Assembly: GCA_900754285.1 (NCBI GenBank)
Contig: CAAECB010000040.1
Span: 1 to 6,213 of the forward strand
DNA length: 6,213 nucleotides
DNA from: Clostridia bacterium
Lineage (GTDB): Bacteria > Bacillota > Clostridia > TANB77 > CAG-508
Direction: 5' to 3'
Below the pieces are notes generated by a model. The model saw nothing but the letters and a program-made list of their open reading frames with translations, was not told the DNA's origin and searched no databases. Position numbers and translations under genes: made by a program. Shown piece after piece: positions 1 to 6,213 of the stretch; the stretch's first letter is position 1, and each line of letters opens with the position of its first letter.

Positions 1-180
1 ATGTTATATGGTAAAATAATTTTTGAATGTGATTGGAACAATCTTAGAATTTCTTAAATAAAATGATGGAAGAGCTTCACGTCGAGCGAAGCGAGGACTA
101 AGCTGAAGGATTACATTATTTTATTTTAGAAATTCTTAGTTTGTGTATTGAACCGAAAAAATTATTAAGCCATATAACAT
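1..180. repeat. Long imperfect inverted repeat (MITE-like palindrome or large hairpin)
   Basis: The two ends are exact inverted copies: ATGTTATATGG at 1-11 matches CCATATAACAT at 170-180. Pairing continues at 15-24 with 157-166. A second strong arm pairs 42-71 with 111-140, with 25 of 30 positions Watson-Crick. An inner arm pairs CTTCA (75-79) with TGAAG (104-108). The centre is GC-rich (81-98) and can close on a GAA triloop at 88-90. The whole stretch could fold as one long interrupted hairpin in RNA or in single-stranded DNA. Perfect termini, a palindromic body and no coding capacity suggest a MITE-like non-autonomous element. A structured RNA or the 3' end of an upstream transcript is also possible. 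The first base of the window coincides with the end of the repeat, so the left boundary and any target-site duplication cannot be judged. Confidence 0.75.
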
Positions 181-303
181 TTATTATTTATTTTAAGATA
201 TTAATGCTTTTTGACCCCGTCCCCAAAAACACCCAAATCAGCATACCCCTAGCGAAAAAAGCAAAAAGAGGTCGAAAATGTAACACAAAAAACAAAAAAA
301 TGT
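181..303. other. Non-coding A-rich spacer
   Basis: No start codon with a plausible ribosome binding site leads into a frame of useful length on either strand. The stretch is A-rich on the plus strand apart from a C-rich patch near 213-249. Its function is unknown; it separates the palindrome from the terminator. Confidence 0.6.
208..229. other. C-rich motif bounded by short inverted repeat
   Basis: TTTTTG (208-213) and CAAAAA (224-229) are inverted copies flanking the core ACCCCGTCCC. The minus-strand reading contains GGGGACGGGGTC. This stands out against the A/T-rich surroundings. From memory, similar GGGGACGG-type strings occur beside REP-associated transposase genes in Firmicutes, but no transposase is present here. 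The link is therefore only a suggestion. Confidence 0.25.
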
Positions 304-338
304 AAAAAAAGGCAGTTCAAGAAGCGAACTGCCTTTTT
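304..338 (+). terminator. Rho-independent terminator, probably bidirectional
   Basis: GGCAGTTC (311-318) pairs perfectly with GAACTGCC (326-333) around the 7-nt loop AAGAAGC. Five T residues follow at 334-338. Seven A residues at 304-310 precede the stem, so the minus-strand transcript would also end in a U tract and the structure could work in both directions. It lies upstream of the promoter at 387-416. It therefore does not attenuate the large gene but would insulate it from transcription coming from the left. Confidence 0.88.
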
Positions 339-386
339 CCGTAGTCTCAGAGCAAACAGCAAACAAAAAATATAAAGAAAGCTACA

Positions 387-416
387 TTGAAAGAATGATA
401 ACAAAAATAATATAAT
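387..416 (+). promoter_or_regulatory. Sigma-A-type promoter of the large repeat gene
   Basis: A -35 element TTGAAA (387-392) and a perfect -10 element TATAAT (411-416) are separated by 18 nt. Transcription would start near 423 and leave a leader of roughly 95 nt before the start codon. It is the best match in the stretch between the terminator and the gene, and its position just after the terminator fits the gene having its own promoter. The area is A/T-rich, so chance -10 matches are common; the paired -35 is what supports the call. Confidence 0.65.
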
Positions 417-452
417 AAATATATATAATATTACTTTAAGAAAAAAAGGAAC

Positions 453-487
453 AGCTAGTCAAGTAAAAAGCAGAAAAGAAGCTAGCT
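453..487 (+). promoter_or_regulatory. Possible small hairpin in the 5' leader
   Basis: AGCTAG (453-458) can pair with CTAGCT (482-487) across a 23-nt loop, within the predicted untranslated leader. The downstream half also forms the palindrome GCTAGC (481-486). The stem is short and the loop is long and A-rich, so it may have no role. I recognise no riboswitch class here. Confidence 0.25.
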
Positions 488-498
488 AAAACCTTATG

Positions 499-504
499 AA
501 AGGA
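499..504 (+). promoter_or_regulatory. Shine-Dalgarno site of the large repeat gene
   Basis: AAAGGA ends 12 nt before the ATG at 517, somewhat longer than ideal but usable. An earlier in-frame ATG at 496 overlaps this site and is closed at once by TAG at 508-510, giving only Met-Lys-Gly-Met. That stop excludes any longer N-terminus and makes 517 the first usable start in this frame. Confidence 0.6.
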
Positions 505-516
505 ATGTAGCAAAAT

Positions 517-609
517 ATGGAAAAATCAAGAAAATCACATGGAGACCAAAAATTAATAATTGGAGCAGTAGTATTGCTAGTAATATCAGCAATATTATTT
601 AGCTTAGCC
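517..609 (+). other. N-terminal signal peptide or membrane anchor
   Basis: Residues 1-12 are basic overall (K3, R5, K6, K12). They are followed by a hydrophobic stretch, LIIGAVVLLVISAILFSLA, at residues 13-31. Ser29-Leu30-Ala31 fits the -3/-1 rule for signal peptidase I, so cleavage after Ala31 is possible. If it is not cleaved, the segment would be a type II anchor with the repeats outside. Both readings place the repeats on the outer face of the membrane. The linker to residue 70 is polar, with no recognised domain. Confidence 0.75.
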
Positions 610-3600
610 ACAGAACAAGGAACTAATTTAATAAAAAATATACAAGACAAAATAATGCTAAAAACAAATATAACAATATCTAGTGCAAACAATGAAGCAT
701 TAAAAAACAAAACAACAGAAGCAAAAATTGTAGCAGGAACAAACCATTTTATAGCATTAACACAAGATGGAAAAGTATATGGATGGGGATATAATGGAAG
801 CGGAGAACTAGGACAAAACAACCAAAACATGTACAAAAGGCCAATATATCTAGGAATAGACAATGCAATAGATGTAGCAACAGGATGTCAAAGCACAGCA
901 GTATTAAAAAAAGATGGAACAGTATGGATGGCAGGACTAAACAGTGATGGACAATTAGGAATAAACAGTACAGAAAGCCAATCAACATTTGTACAAGTAA
1001 AAAATGAAGATGGAACAGGATATTTAACAAACATAAAATCAATAGTAGCAGGACAATACACAATATTTGCAATAACAAAAGATGGAGAAGTATATGGATG
1101 GGGAGATAATGGATCAGGACAACTAGGAATATCAAATTATGAAGACCAAAAATTACCAGTAAAAACAACATTAACAAATATAAAACAAATTTCAGTAGGG
1201 TATTACCATTCAATAGCATTAACAGAAGACGGAAAAGCATATGTAACAGGAAGAAACTATGAAGGACAACTAGGAATTGGAGAAACAAAAAACTCAGATA
1301 TAACAACATGGACAATAATGAAATCAACAAATGGAACATCAGAAATGACAGGAATAAAACAAGTAGCAGCAGGAGATAGACATACAGTAGTACTAACAGA
1401 TGATGGATATATGTATGCAACAGGAAGTAATACATATTATCAATTATCAGATGGATCAGGCTCACAAAGAAAAAATCTAGTATACATGAGAGACGACTCA
1501 AACAATCTTATGAAAGATGTAAAAGAAATAAAAACAGCAGGAAATACAACAACAGCAATAACAAATTCTAATGGAATATATGTAGTAGGAGAAAACGCAT
1601 ATGCACAATTATTGCAAGGAAACACAAACACAGTCACAAGATTTAAAAAAATAAAAGACAGTGAAAATATAGAAAAAATAGTTACAACAAAAGGAACAGG
1701 AGGCCAAACAACAGCATATACAGACAACATAGGAAGAATATACACAATAGGATATGCAGGATTAGGACAACTAGGAGATGGTTCAACAGAAAGTTCAAAG
1801 CAATACCAACCATATAGCATAAGTGATTACAGATTCACAACAGAAGAAAATACAGAAAACCTAAAAACAGGAGAAACAAAATATATTAACCCAAAATTTG
1901 AATATGGGATGAATTTAATAACAAAAGAATTCACATTAAATCTAACATATGAATCATTAGATACAGATGTAGTAACAGTAGAAAATAACAAAATAACAGC
2001 AGTAGGAATAGGAACAACATATGTAAAAATAACAGACAGAACAAACAAAATTTATGGAGTAGTAAAAATAAATGTAAATGCAGATGATGGAGTAACATAT
2101 CCAAAAATAGTAGGAGGATATAACCACTTTGTAGGACTAAAATCAGATGGAACAGTATGGACATGGGGATACAATGGGAATGGACAATTAGGAACAGGAG
2201 ACCAAACAAACAGAGCAGAACCAACAAAAACAAAAGTAGAAGATGCAGTAGATGTAACAGCAGGATATTATTTTACAGCAATATTAAAAAAAGATGGAAC
2301 AGTATGGATTTCAGGAGACAATACATATGGACAACTAGGAGATGGAACAACAACAAATTCATCAGAATTTAAACAAGTACCAAATTTAACAGATGTAATA
2401 CAAATATCAGCAGGCTCAGAAACAATGCATGCATTAAAAAAAGATGGAACAGTATGGTCATGGGGAAGAAACAATTATGGACAATATGGAGATGGAACAG
2501 CTGTAAGTAAAGAAGATTTAACACCATCTCAAATGGTAAAAGTATCAAATGTAATGCAAATAGCATCAGGAAATATACACACCGCAGTACTAACAGCAGA
2601 AGGAACAGTGTGGGCTGCAGGACGAAACTCAGACTCACAATTAGGATTTGTGTATAACAACAAAGAAAACACATCTACACCACGAGAAATGCAAGGATTA
2701 TCAGAAGTAAAGGAAATAGCATGTGGAGAATATAATACATTAATGTTACAAAAGGATGGATATGCATATGGAGTAGGAGAAAACTCAGATGGACAATTAG
2801 GAACAGGAGGAGCGACAACAATAACATCTCCAACATATATGAAAAACAGTAAAACAGGATATTCATTATCAGGAATAAAACACATAGCAAGTGCAGGAAG
2901 ACTATTAATGGTAACGACAGGAGAAAACGGAATATATGTAGCAGGAGCGGCAGACCATGCACAAAACTTTACAGAAAGTACAACAAAAAGAACAACACTA
3001 TATCAAACACAAACAGACAAAAAAGTATTAGCAATGGCATGTACAAGAAACATATCATATCAAACAGGATTAATTATAGATGAAAAAGGAAGAACTTGGA
3101 CAGTAGGATATGATGGACAAGGTCAAATTGGACAAGGAGTACCAGAACACACAACAAAACCAATAAATATTACAAAATCAAAAATAAGCCTAGCAGAAAA
3201 TGGAATAATAACATTAAACCAAAAAGGAGACACATATCAATTAAAACACACAGAAACAGTAGGTTTAAGTTTTCTAACAAACAAATTGCTAGAAGAAAAA
3301 CTAGAATACAGCTCTGTAGATGAAGAAGTAGCAAAAGTAGACGAAAATGGAGTAATAACAGCAGTAGGAGAAGGAACAACATATATAAGAGTAAAAGATC
3401 AGAACAATGAAATAACAAATGCAATAAAAGTAATTGTAACAATAAAAAATAATGAAACACAGCCAAAAGTTGTAGGAGGAGGATACTATTTTGCAGCATT
3501 AAAAGGAAATGGAACAGTATATACATGGGGATATAATGGCAGTGGTCAATTAGGATTAGGAGATACAAACAATAGAACAGAGCCAACAAAAACTAATATG

Positions 3601-6213
3601 AAAGCTATAATAGACATAGCAGCAGGAAATGATCATACATTAGTATTAAAAGCAGATGGAACAGTATGGGCAACAGGACTAAACAACTATGGTCAATTAG
3701 GAAATGGAACAACAGAAAATACAAACACATTTCAACAAGTAAAATTAAATGAAAATGGAGATTACTTAGAAAACATAGTATCAATAGCAGCAGGGTATAC
3801 TGCAAGTTATGCAGTAACAGCAGAAGGAGAAGTATATGGTTGGGGAAGAAATGACGACGGAGAACTAGGAATAGGAAGTAAAAGCAGTGAAATTAATGAA
3901 GTATATCCAGTAAAAATGAAAAAAGTATCAAAAATAATACAAGTAGCAGCAGGAGCAAACCATGCAATAATGCTAGATGCAGATGGAAATGTATGGTCAA
4001 CAGGATATAATAATTCAGGCCAATTAGGAATAGGAAATACAGATGTACAAGTGCTACCACAAAAAATGACAGGAGTAAGTGGAATAAAAGAAATAGCAGC
4101 AGGAACAAATCATTCAATAATGCTAGCAGAAAATGGATATGTACTATCAGTAGGATATAACTCTTATAGTCAATTAGGAGATGGAAGTTCAACATATAAA
4201 ACAACAGCAGTATATGCAAAAAACACATCAAACCAATATGTATCAGATGCAAAACATATAAAAGCAGGAGGAGACTCAACATACATATCAAGAAAAAAGG
4301 ATACAGAAGGAAAATCACAAGGAATGTATGTAATAGGATACAATAATTATGGACAACTATTTACACAAAACACAACAACTCAACCATATGCAAAAGAAGT
4401 AGAAAAAAACCTAGACATATTAGAAATAGCAGCAACACAATACAGTACAGCATTAATAGTAGATGGAGAAGGAAATGTATATACAGTGGGATATGATGGA
4501 CAAGGACAATTAGGAAACGGAATATACGAAAATACAAAAAACAAAATATGTATAAGCAATATACAAGTAAAAGTAACATCCCAAACAATAAACTATCAAA
4601 ATGTGGGAGAAAATAGTGAAAAAATACTAGCAAAAACAACAATAGGATTTAATCTAATAAAAGAAAATATAGAAGGAAGTACATATGAATTTAAAACATT
4701 AGATTCAGAAGTAGCAACAGTAGATAAACAAGGAATAGTAACCTCAACAGGAATAGGAACAACTTATATAAAAGTACATGATACAACGACAGACTCATGG
4801 AATGTAGTAAAAGTAAATGTAAATGGAGCGGAAAACAAAACACAGCCAAAAGTTGTAGGAGGAGGACATCATTATGTAGCATTAAAAGGAAATGGAACAG
4901 TATATACATGGGGATATAATAATAGTGGTGAACTAGGATTAGGAGATACAAACAATAGATTAGAGCCAACACAAACAAATATGAAAAATGTAATAGATAT
5001 AGCAGCTGGAGAGAGTTACACAATAATATTAAAATCAGATGGAACAGTATGGACATCAGGACAAAACAAATATGGTCAATTAGGAGATGGTTCAACAATA
5101 GATAGCAACTCATTCCATAAAGTAAAACTAAATGAAAATGGAGAATATTTAGAAAATATAGTATCAGTAGCAGCTGGATATAGCACAAGTTATGCATTAA
5201 CAGCAAATGGAGAAGTATATGGATGGGGAAGCAATGATGATGGAGAACTAGGACAAGCAAATAAATCAACAGATCCTATTACATATCCAGTAAAAATGAA
5301 AAAAATCTCAAATATAATTCAAGTAGCAGCAGGAGCAAACCATGCAATAATGTTAGACGTAAATGGAAATGTATGGGCAACAGGATACAATAGTTCAGGA
5401 CAATTAGGAACAGGAGATAAAATAACACAAACATTACCACAACAAATGGTTTCAGTAAGTGGAATAAAAGAAATAGCAACAGGAACAAATCACTCAGTAA
5501 TGCTAACAGAAGGGGGATATATACTGTCAGTAGGATATAACTCTTATAGTCAATTAGGAGATGGAAGTTCAACAGATAGAACAACAGCAGTATATGCAAA
5601 AAACACATCAAACCAATATGTATCAGATGCAAAACATATATCAGCAGGAGAACAAACAACATACATAACAAGAAAAAAAGATTCAGAAGGAAATCCACAA
5701 GGAATGTATGTAATAGGAAGAAATGACTATGGACAATTATTTACCAAAGACACAACAAAACAATATTATGCAAAAGAAGTAGAAAAAGACAAAGATATAC
5801 TAACAATGGCATTAACAGGATATCAAACAGGACTAATAGTAGATGAAGAAGGAAATGTATATACAGTAGGATATAATGGACAAGGCCAATTAGGAAATGG
5901 AACATATGAAAATCTAACAAGTAAAATATGTATAAGTAATTTAAAAATAAAAGTAAATCCAAATATAATAAGTTATAAAAACATAGGAGAAAACAACCAA
6001 AAAATAGAATGTGAAACACAAATAGGATTTAATTTACTAAGAGACGAAGTAGAAGGAAGCACATATGAATTCTCAACACTAGACTCAGAAGTAGCAACAG
6101 TAGCAGAAGATGGAACAGTAACAGCAGAAGGAATAGGAACAACATACATAAAAGTACATGACACAAAAACAAACATCTGGAATGCAGTAAGAGTAAATGT
6201 AAATGGTTCAGAA
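517..6213 (+). CDS. Giant surface protein with tandem RCC1 propeller plus Ig-like modules, 3' partial
   Basis: The frame gives 1899 residues without a stop and runs off the window, so the true length is unknown. In order, it shows a signal sequence or anchor (residues 1-31), a linker (32-70), then four modules of RCC1 propeller and Ig-like domain: propellers near 71-435, 531-882, 985-1343 and 1446-1803, with Ig-like domains near 436-523, 883-982, 1344-1437 and 1804-1899. The RCC1 repeats carry the usual signature: AGxxHxxAL, then DGxVWxWGxNxxGQLGxG, at about 50-residue spacing. Each propeller has seven blades. The Ig-like domains carry the BIG2-type core of S/D-x-E-V-A-x-V, G-x-V/I-T-A and G-T-T-Y-I-x-V. 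Cysteine is rare. I see no catalytic motif, no LPXTG sorting signal and no S-layer homology domain, but the C-terminus is not in view. RCC1-fold propellers in bacteria are known mainly as binding scaffolds (for example the beta-lactamase inhibitor BLIP-II), so a surface binding or adhesion role is inferred. The gene has its own promoter behind a terminator. Confidence 0.95.
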   Translation, partial: MEKSRKSHGDQKLIIGAVVLLVISAILFSLATEQGTNLIKNIQDKIMLKTNITISSANNEALKNKTTEAKIVAGTNHFIALTQDGKVYGWGYNGSGELGQNNQNMYKRPIYLGIDNAIDVATGCQSTAVLKKDGTVWMAGLNSDGQLGINSTESQSTFVQVKNEDGTGYLTNIKSIVAGQYTIFAITKDGEVYGWGDNGSGQLGISNYEDQKLPVKTTLTNIKQISVGYYHSIALTEDGKAYVTGRNYEGQLGIGETKNSDITTWTIMKSTNGTSEMTGIKQVAAGDRHTVVLTDDGYMYATGSNTYYQLSDGSGSQRKNLVYMRDDSNNLMKDVKEIKTAGNTTTAITNSNGIYVVGENAYAQLLQGNTNTVTRFKKIKDSENIEKIVTTKGTGGQTTAYTDNIGRIYTIGYAGLGQLGDGSTESSKQYQPYSISDYRFTTEENTENLKTGETKYINPKFEYGMNLITKEFTLNLTYESLDTDVVTVENNKITAVGIGTTYVKITDRTNKIYGVVKINVNADDGVTYPKIVGGYNHFVGLKSDGTVWTWGYNGNGQLGTGDQTNRAEPTKTKVEDAVDVTAGYYFTAILKKDGTVWISGDNTYGQLGDGTTTNSSEFKQVPNLTDVIQISAGSETMHALKKDGTVWSWGRNNYGQYGDGTAVSKEDLTPSQMVKVSNVMQIASGNIHTAVLTAEGTVWAAGRNSDSQLGFVYNNKENTSTPREMQGLSEVKEIACGEYNTLMLQKDGYAYGVGENSDGQLGTGGATTITSPTYMKNSKTGYSLSGIKHIASAGRLLMVTTGENGIYVAGAADHAQNFTESTTKRTTLYQTQTDKKVLAMACTRNISYQTGLIIDEKGRTWTVGYDGQGQIGQGVPEHTTKPINITKSKISLAENGIITLNQKGDTYQLKHTETVGLSFLTNKLLEEKLEYSSVDEEVAKVDENGVITAVGEGTTYIRVKDQNNEITNAIKVIVTIKNNETQPKVVGGGYYFAALKGNGTVYTWGYNGSGQLGLGDTNNRTEPTKTNMKAIIDIAAGNDHTLVLKADGTVWATGLNNYGQLGNGTTENTNTFQQVKLNENGDYLENIVSIAAGYTASYAVTAEGEVYGWGRNDDGELGIGSKSSEINEVYPVKMKKVSKIIQVAAGANHAIMLDADGNVWSTGYNNSGQLGIGNTDVQVLPQKMTGVSGIKEIAAGTNHSIMLAENGYVLSVGYNSYSQLGDGSSTYKTTAVYAKNTSNQYVSDAKHIKAGGDSTYISRKKDTEGKSQGMYVIGYNNYGQLFTQNTTTQPYAKEVEKNLDILEIAATQYSTALIVDGEGNVYTVGYDGQGQLGNGIYENTKNKICISNIQVKVTSQTINYQNVGENSEKILAKTTIGFNLIKENIEGSTYEFKTLDSEVATVDKQGIVTSTGIGTTYIKVHDTTTDSWNVVKVNVNGAENKTQPKVVGGGHHYVALKGNGTVYTWGYNNSGELGLGDTNNRLEPTQTNMKNVIDIAAGESYTIILKSDGTVWTSGQNKYGQLGDGSTIDSNSFHKVKLNENGEYLENIVSVAAGYSTSYALTANGEVYGWGSNDDGELGQANKSTDPITYPVKMKKISNIIQVAAGANHAIMLDVNGNVWATGYNSSGQLGTGDKITQTLPQQMVSVSGIKEIATGTNHSVMLTEGGYILSVGYNSYSQLGDGSSTDRTTAVYAKNTSNQYVSDAKHISAGEQTTYITRKKDSEGNPQGMYVIGRNDYGQLFTKDTTKQYYAKEVEKDKDILTMALTGYQTGLIVDEEGNVYTVGYNGQGQLGNGTYENLTSKICISNLKIKVNPNIISYKNIGENNQKIECETQIGFNLLRDEVEGSTYEFSTLDSEVATVAEDGTVTAEGIGTTYIKVHDTKTNIWNAVRVNVNGSE
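727..2085 (+). repeat. Module 1: seven RCC1 blades plus Ig-like domain
   Basis: Blades begin near 727, 874, 1042, 1189, 1363, 1528 and 1678; the Ig-like domain spans about 1822-2085. Blades 1 to 4 are canonical, for example DGKVYGWGYNGSGELG. Blade 5 has DGYMYATG with QLSDG in place of QLGDG. Blade 6 has the weaker NGIYVVG. Blade 7 is GRIYTIGYAGLGQLG. The Ig-like domain shows DTDVVTVENN, then ITAVGIGTTYVKI. This is one of the two more diverged copies, as expected of an old module. Confidence 0.85.
2107..3450 (+). repeat. Module 2: seven RCC1 blades plus Ig-like domain
   Basis: The propeller spans about 2107-3162 and the Ig-like domain about 3163-3450. Blades 1 to 3 are strongly canonical: DGTVWTWGYNGNGQLG, DGTVWISGDNTYGQLG and DGTVWSWGRNNYGQYG. 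Blade 5 again reads DGYAYGVG. Blade 6 (NGIYVAG, then ADHAQNF) has lost the GQLG turn. Blade 7 is TWTVGYDGQGQIG. The Ig-like core is DEEVAKVDENG, then VITAVGEGTTYIRV. Confidence 0.85.
3460..4842 (+). repeat. Module 3: first copy of recent 1.38-kb tandem duplication
   Basis: It begins at the codons for QPKVVGGG and holds seven blades (to about 4545) and an Ig-like domain (about 4546 onward). Blade 6 carries an insertion beginning RKKDTEGKSQGMYVIG that modules 1 and 2 lack. The propeller ends in NKICIS, which leads into the Ig-like domain with core DSEVATVDKQG and GIGTTYIKV. It matches module 4 closely in both protein and DNA. Confidence 0.88.
4147..4260 (+). repeat. Near-identical DNA segment, copy 1 (blade 5-6 region of module 3)
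   Basis: This segment matches 5527-5640 at 112 of 114 bases. The differences are at 4195 (T versus G) and 4199 (A versus G). Two uninterrupted identical runs of 48 and 61 bases are included. Silent positions are conserved too, so this reflects recent duplication or gene conversion and not only protein selection. Confidence 0.93.
4843..6213 (+). repeat. Module 4: second copy of recent tandem duplication, reaching the window edge
   Basis: It starts with the same QPKVVGGG codons as module 3, 1383 nt downstream; later parts are offset by 1380 nt, because blade 3 is one codon shorter. Blade 1 matches that of module 3 at 39 of 49 residues. Blade 6 has the same RKKD-type insertion and blade 7 ends in SKICIS. 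The Ig-like domain (5926 onward) has DSEVATVAEDG, VTAEGIGTTYIKV and ends at VNGSE, the equivalent of VNGAE just before module 4. A fifth module could therefore follow directly outside the window. Confidence 0.88.
5527..5640 (+). repeat. Near-identical DNA segment, copy 2 (blade 5-6 region of module 4)
   Basis: Partner of 4147-4260 in direct orientation at a distance of 1380 nt. The pair encodes the residues from SVGYNSYSQLGDGSS to VSDAKHI. Recombination between the two copies would remove or add exactly one in-frame module. Confidence 0.93.

Noticed and set aside
148..178. Promoter TTGAAC with TATAAC inside the palindrome
   Set aside because: The spacing of 19 nt is poor and both boxes lie in inverted-repeat arms whose sequence is explained by pairing. 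No gene follows before the terminator.
496..510. Upstream start ATG at 496 as the true start
   Set aside because: It hits an in-frame TAG at 508 after four codons. It could be a tiny leader peptide, but nothing supports that.
517..560. Prepilin-type leader
   Set aside because: There is a glycine (residue 9) before the hydrophobic stretch, but it is followed by DQK, not by hydrophobic residues with Glu at +5, so the pilin motif is absent.
749..1501. Minus-strand open frame of 250 codons
   Set aside because: Its translation is almost only Leu, Phe, His, Ile and Val with no domain, and it lies wholly antisense to well-matched RCC1 repeats. It is a composition shadow.
2157..2372. Plus-strand 71-codon frame beginning MDMGIQWEW
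   Set aside because: It is a shifted reading of the RCC1 repeats inside module 2, with no ribosome binding site and no independent codon signal.
4691..5269. Minus-strand open frame of 192 codons, and similar ones at 3893-4318 and 5279-5698
   Set aside because: They are leucine-rich antisense shadows. The resemblance between those at 3893-4318 and 5279-5698 simply mirrors the tandem duplication on the plus strand.
727..6213. Guanine nucleotide exchange factor for Ran, as in eukaryotic RCC1
   Set aside because: The repeats share the RCC1 fold signature, but bacteria have no Ran. The export signal and Ig-like stalks point to an extracellular role.
727..6213. CRISPR array or short tandem repeat tract
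   Set aside because: The recurring strings such as GATGGAACAGTATGG are RCC1 blade codons at protein-determined spacing, not uniform repeats with unique spacers.

Overview
The window reads as low-GC Gram-positive (Clostridia-like) chromosomal DNA. Codons overwhelmingly end in A (GGA, ACA, GCA, GTA, CAA, GAA), ATA is the main isoleucine codon and AGA the main arginine codon. The signals upstream of the gene are also typical of this group. Tryptophan is always TGG and no in-frame TGA appears, so nothing points to an altered genetic code. Species-level assignment is not possible from the sequence alone.

Layout: positions 1-516 are non-coding as far as I can see. They hold a long imperfect palindrome (1-180), an A-rich spacer with a C-rich motif (181-303), a strong intrinsic terminator (304-338), a good sigma-A-type promoter (387-416), and a leader of about 95 nt with a possible small hairpin and a Shine-Dalgarno site. 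The rest of the window, from 517 to its last base, is one plus-strand reading frame of 1899 codons with no stop, so the gene continues beyond the window.

The encoded protein is a very large exported or membrane-anchored surface protein. It has an N-terminal signal sequence or anchor and a short linker, followed by four consecutive modules. Each module is a set of seven RCC1-type blades (one complete seven-bladed beta-propeller) followed by a bacterial Ig-like domain resembling BIG2. That gives 28 RCC1 blades and four Ig-like domains in view. Blade positions keep their own signatures from module to module, so the unit of duplication appears to be the whole propeller plus Ig-like domain. Modules 3 and 4 are a recent 1.38-kb tandem duplication, with long nearly identical DNA stretches. 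The fourth Ig-like domain runs to the window edge, and more modules or a cell-wall anchor may lie downstream.

No second gene is supported. The many open frames on the minus strand are leucine-rich shadows of the repeat gene. The likely role, inferred only from architecture, is binding or adhesion at the cell surface through a string of propellers; no enzymatic motif is visible.
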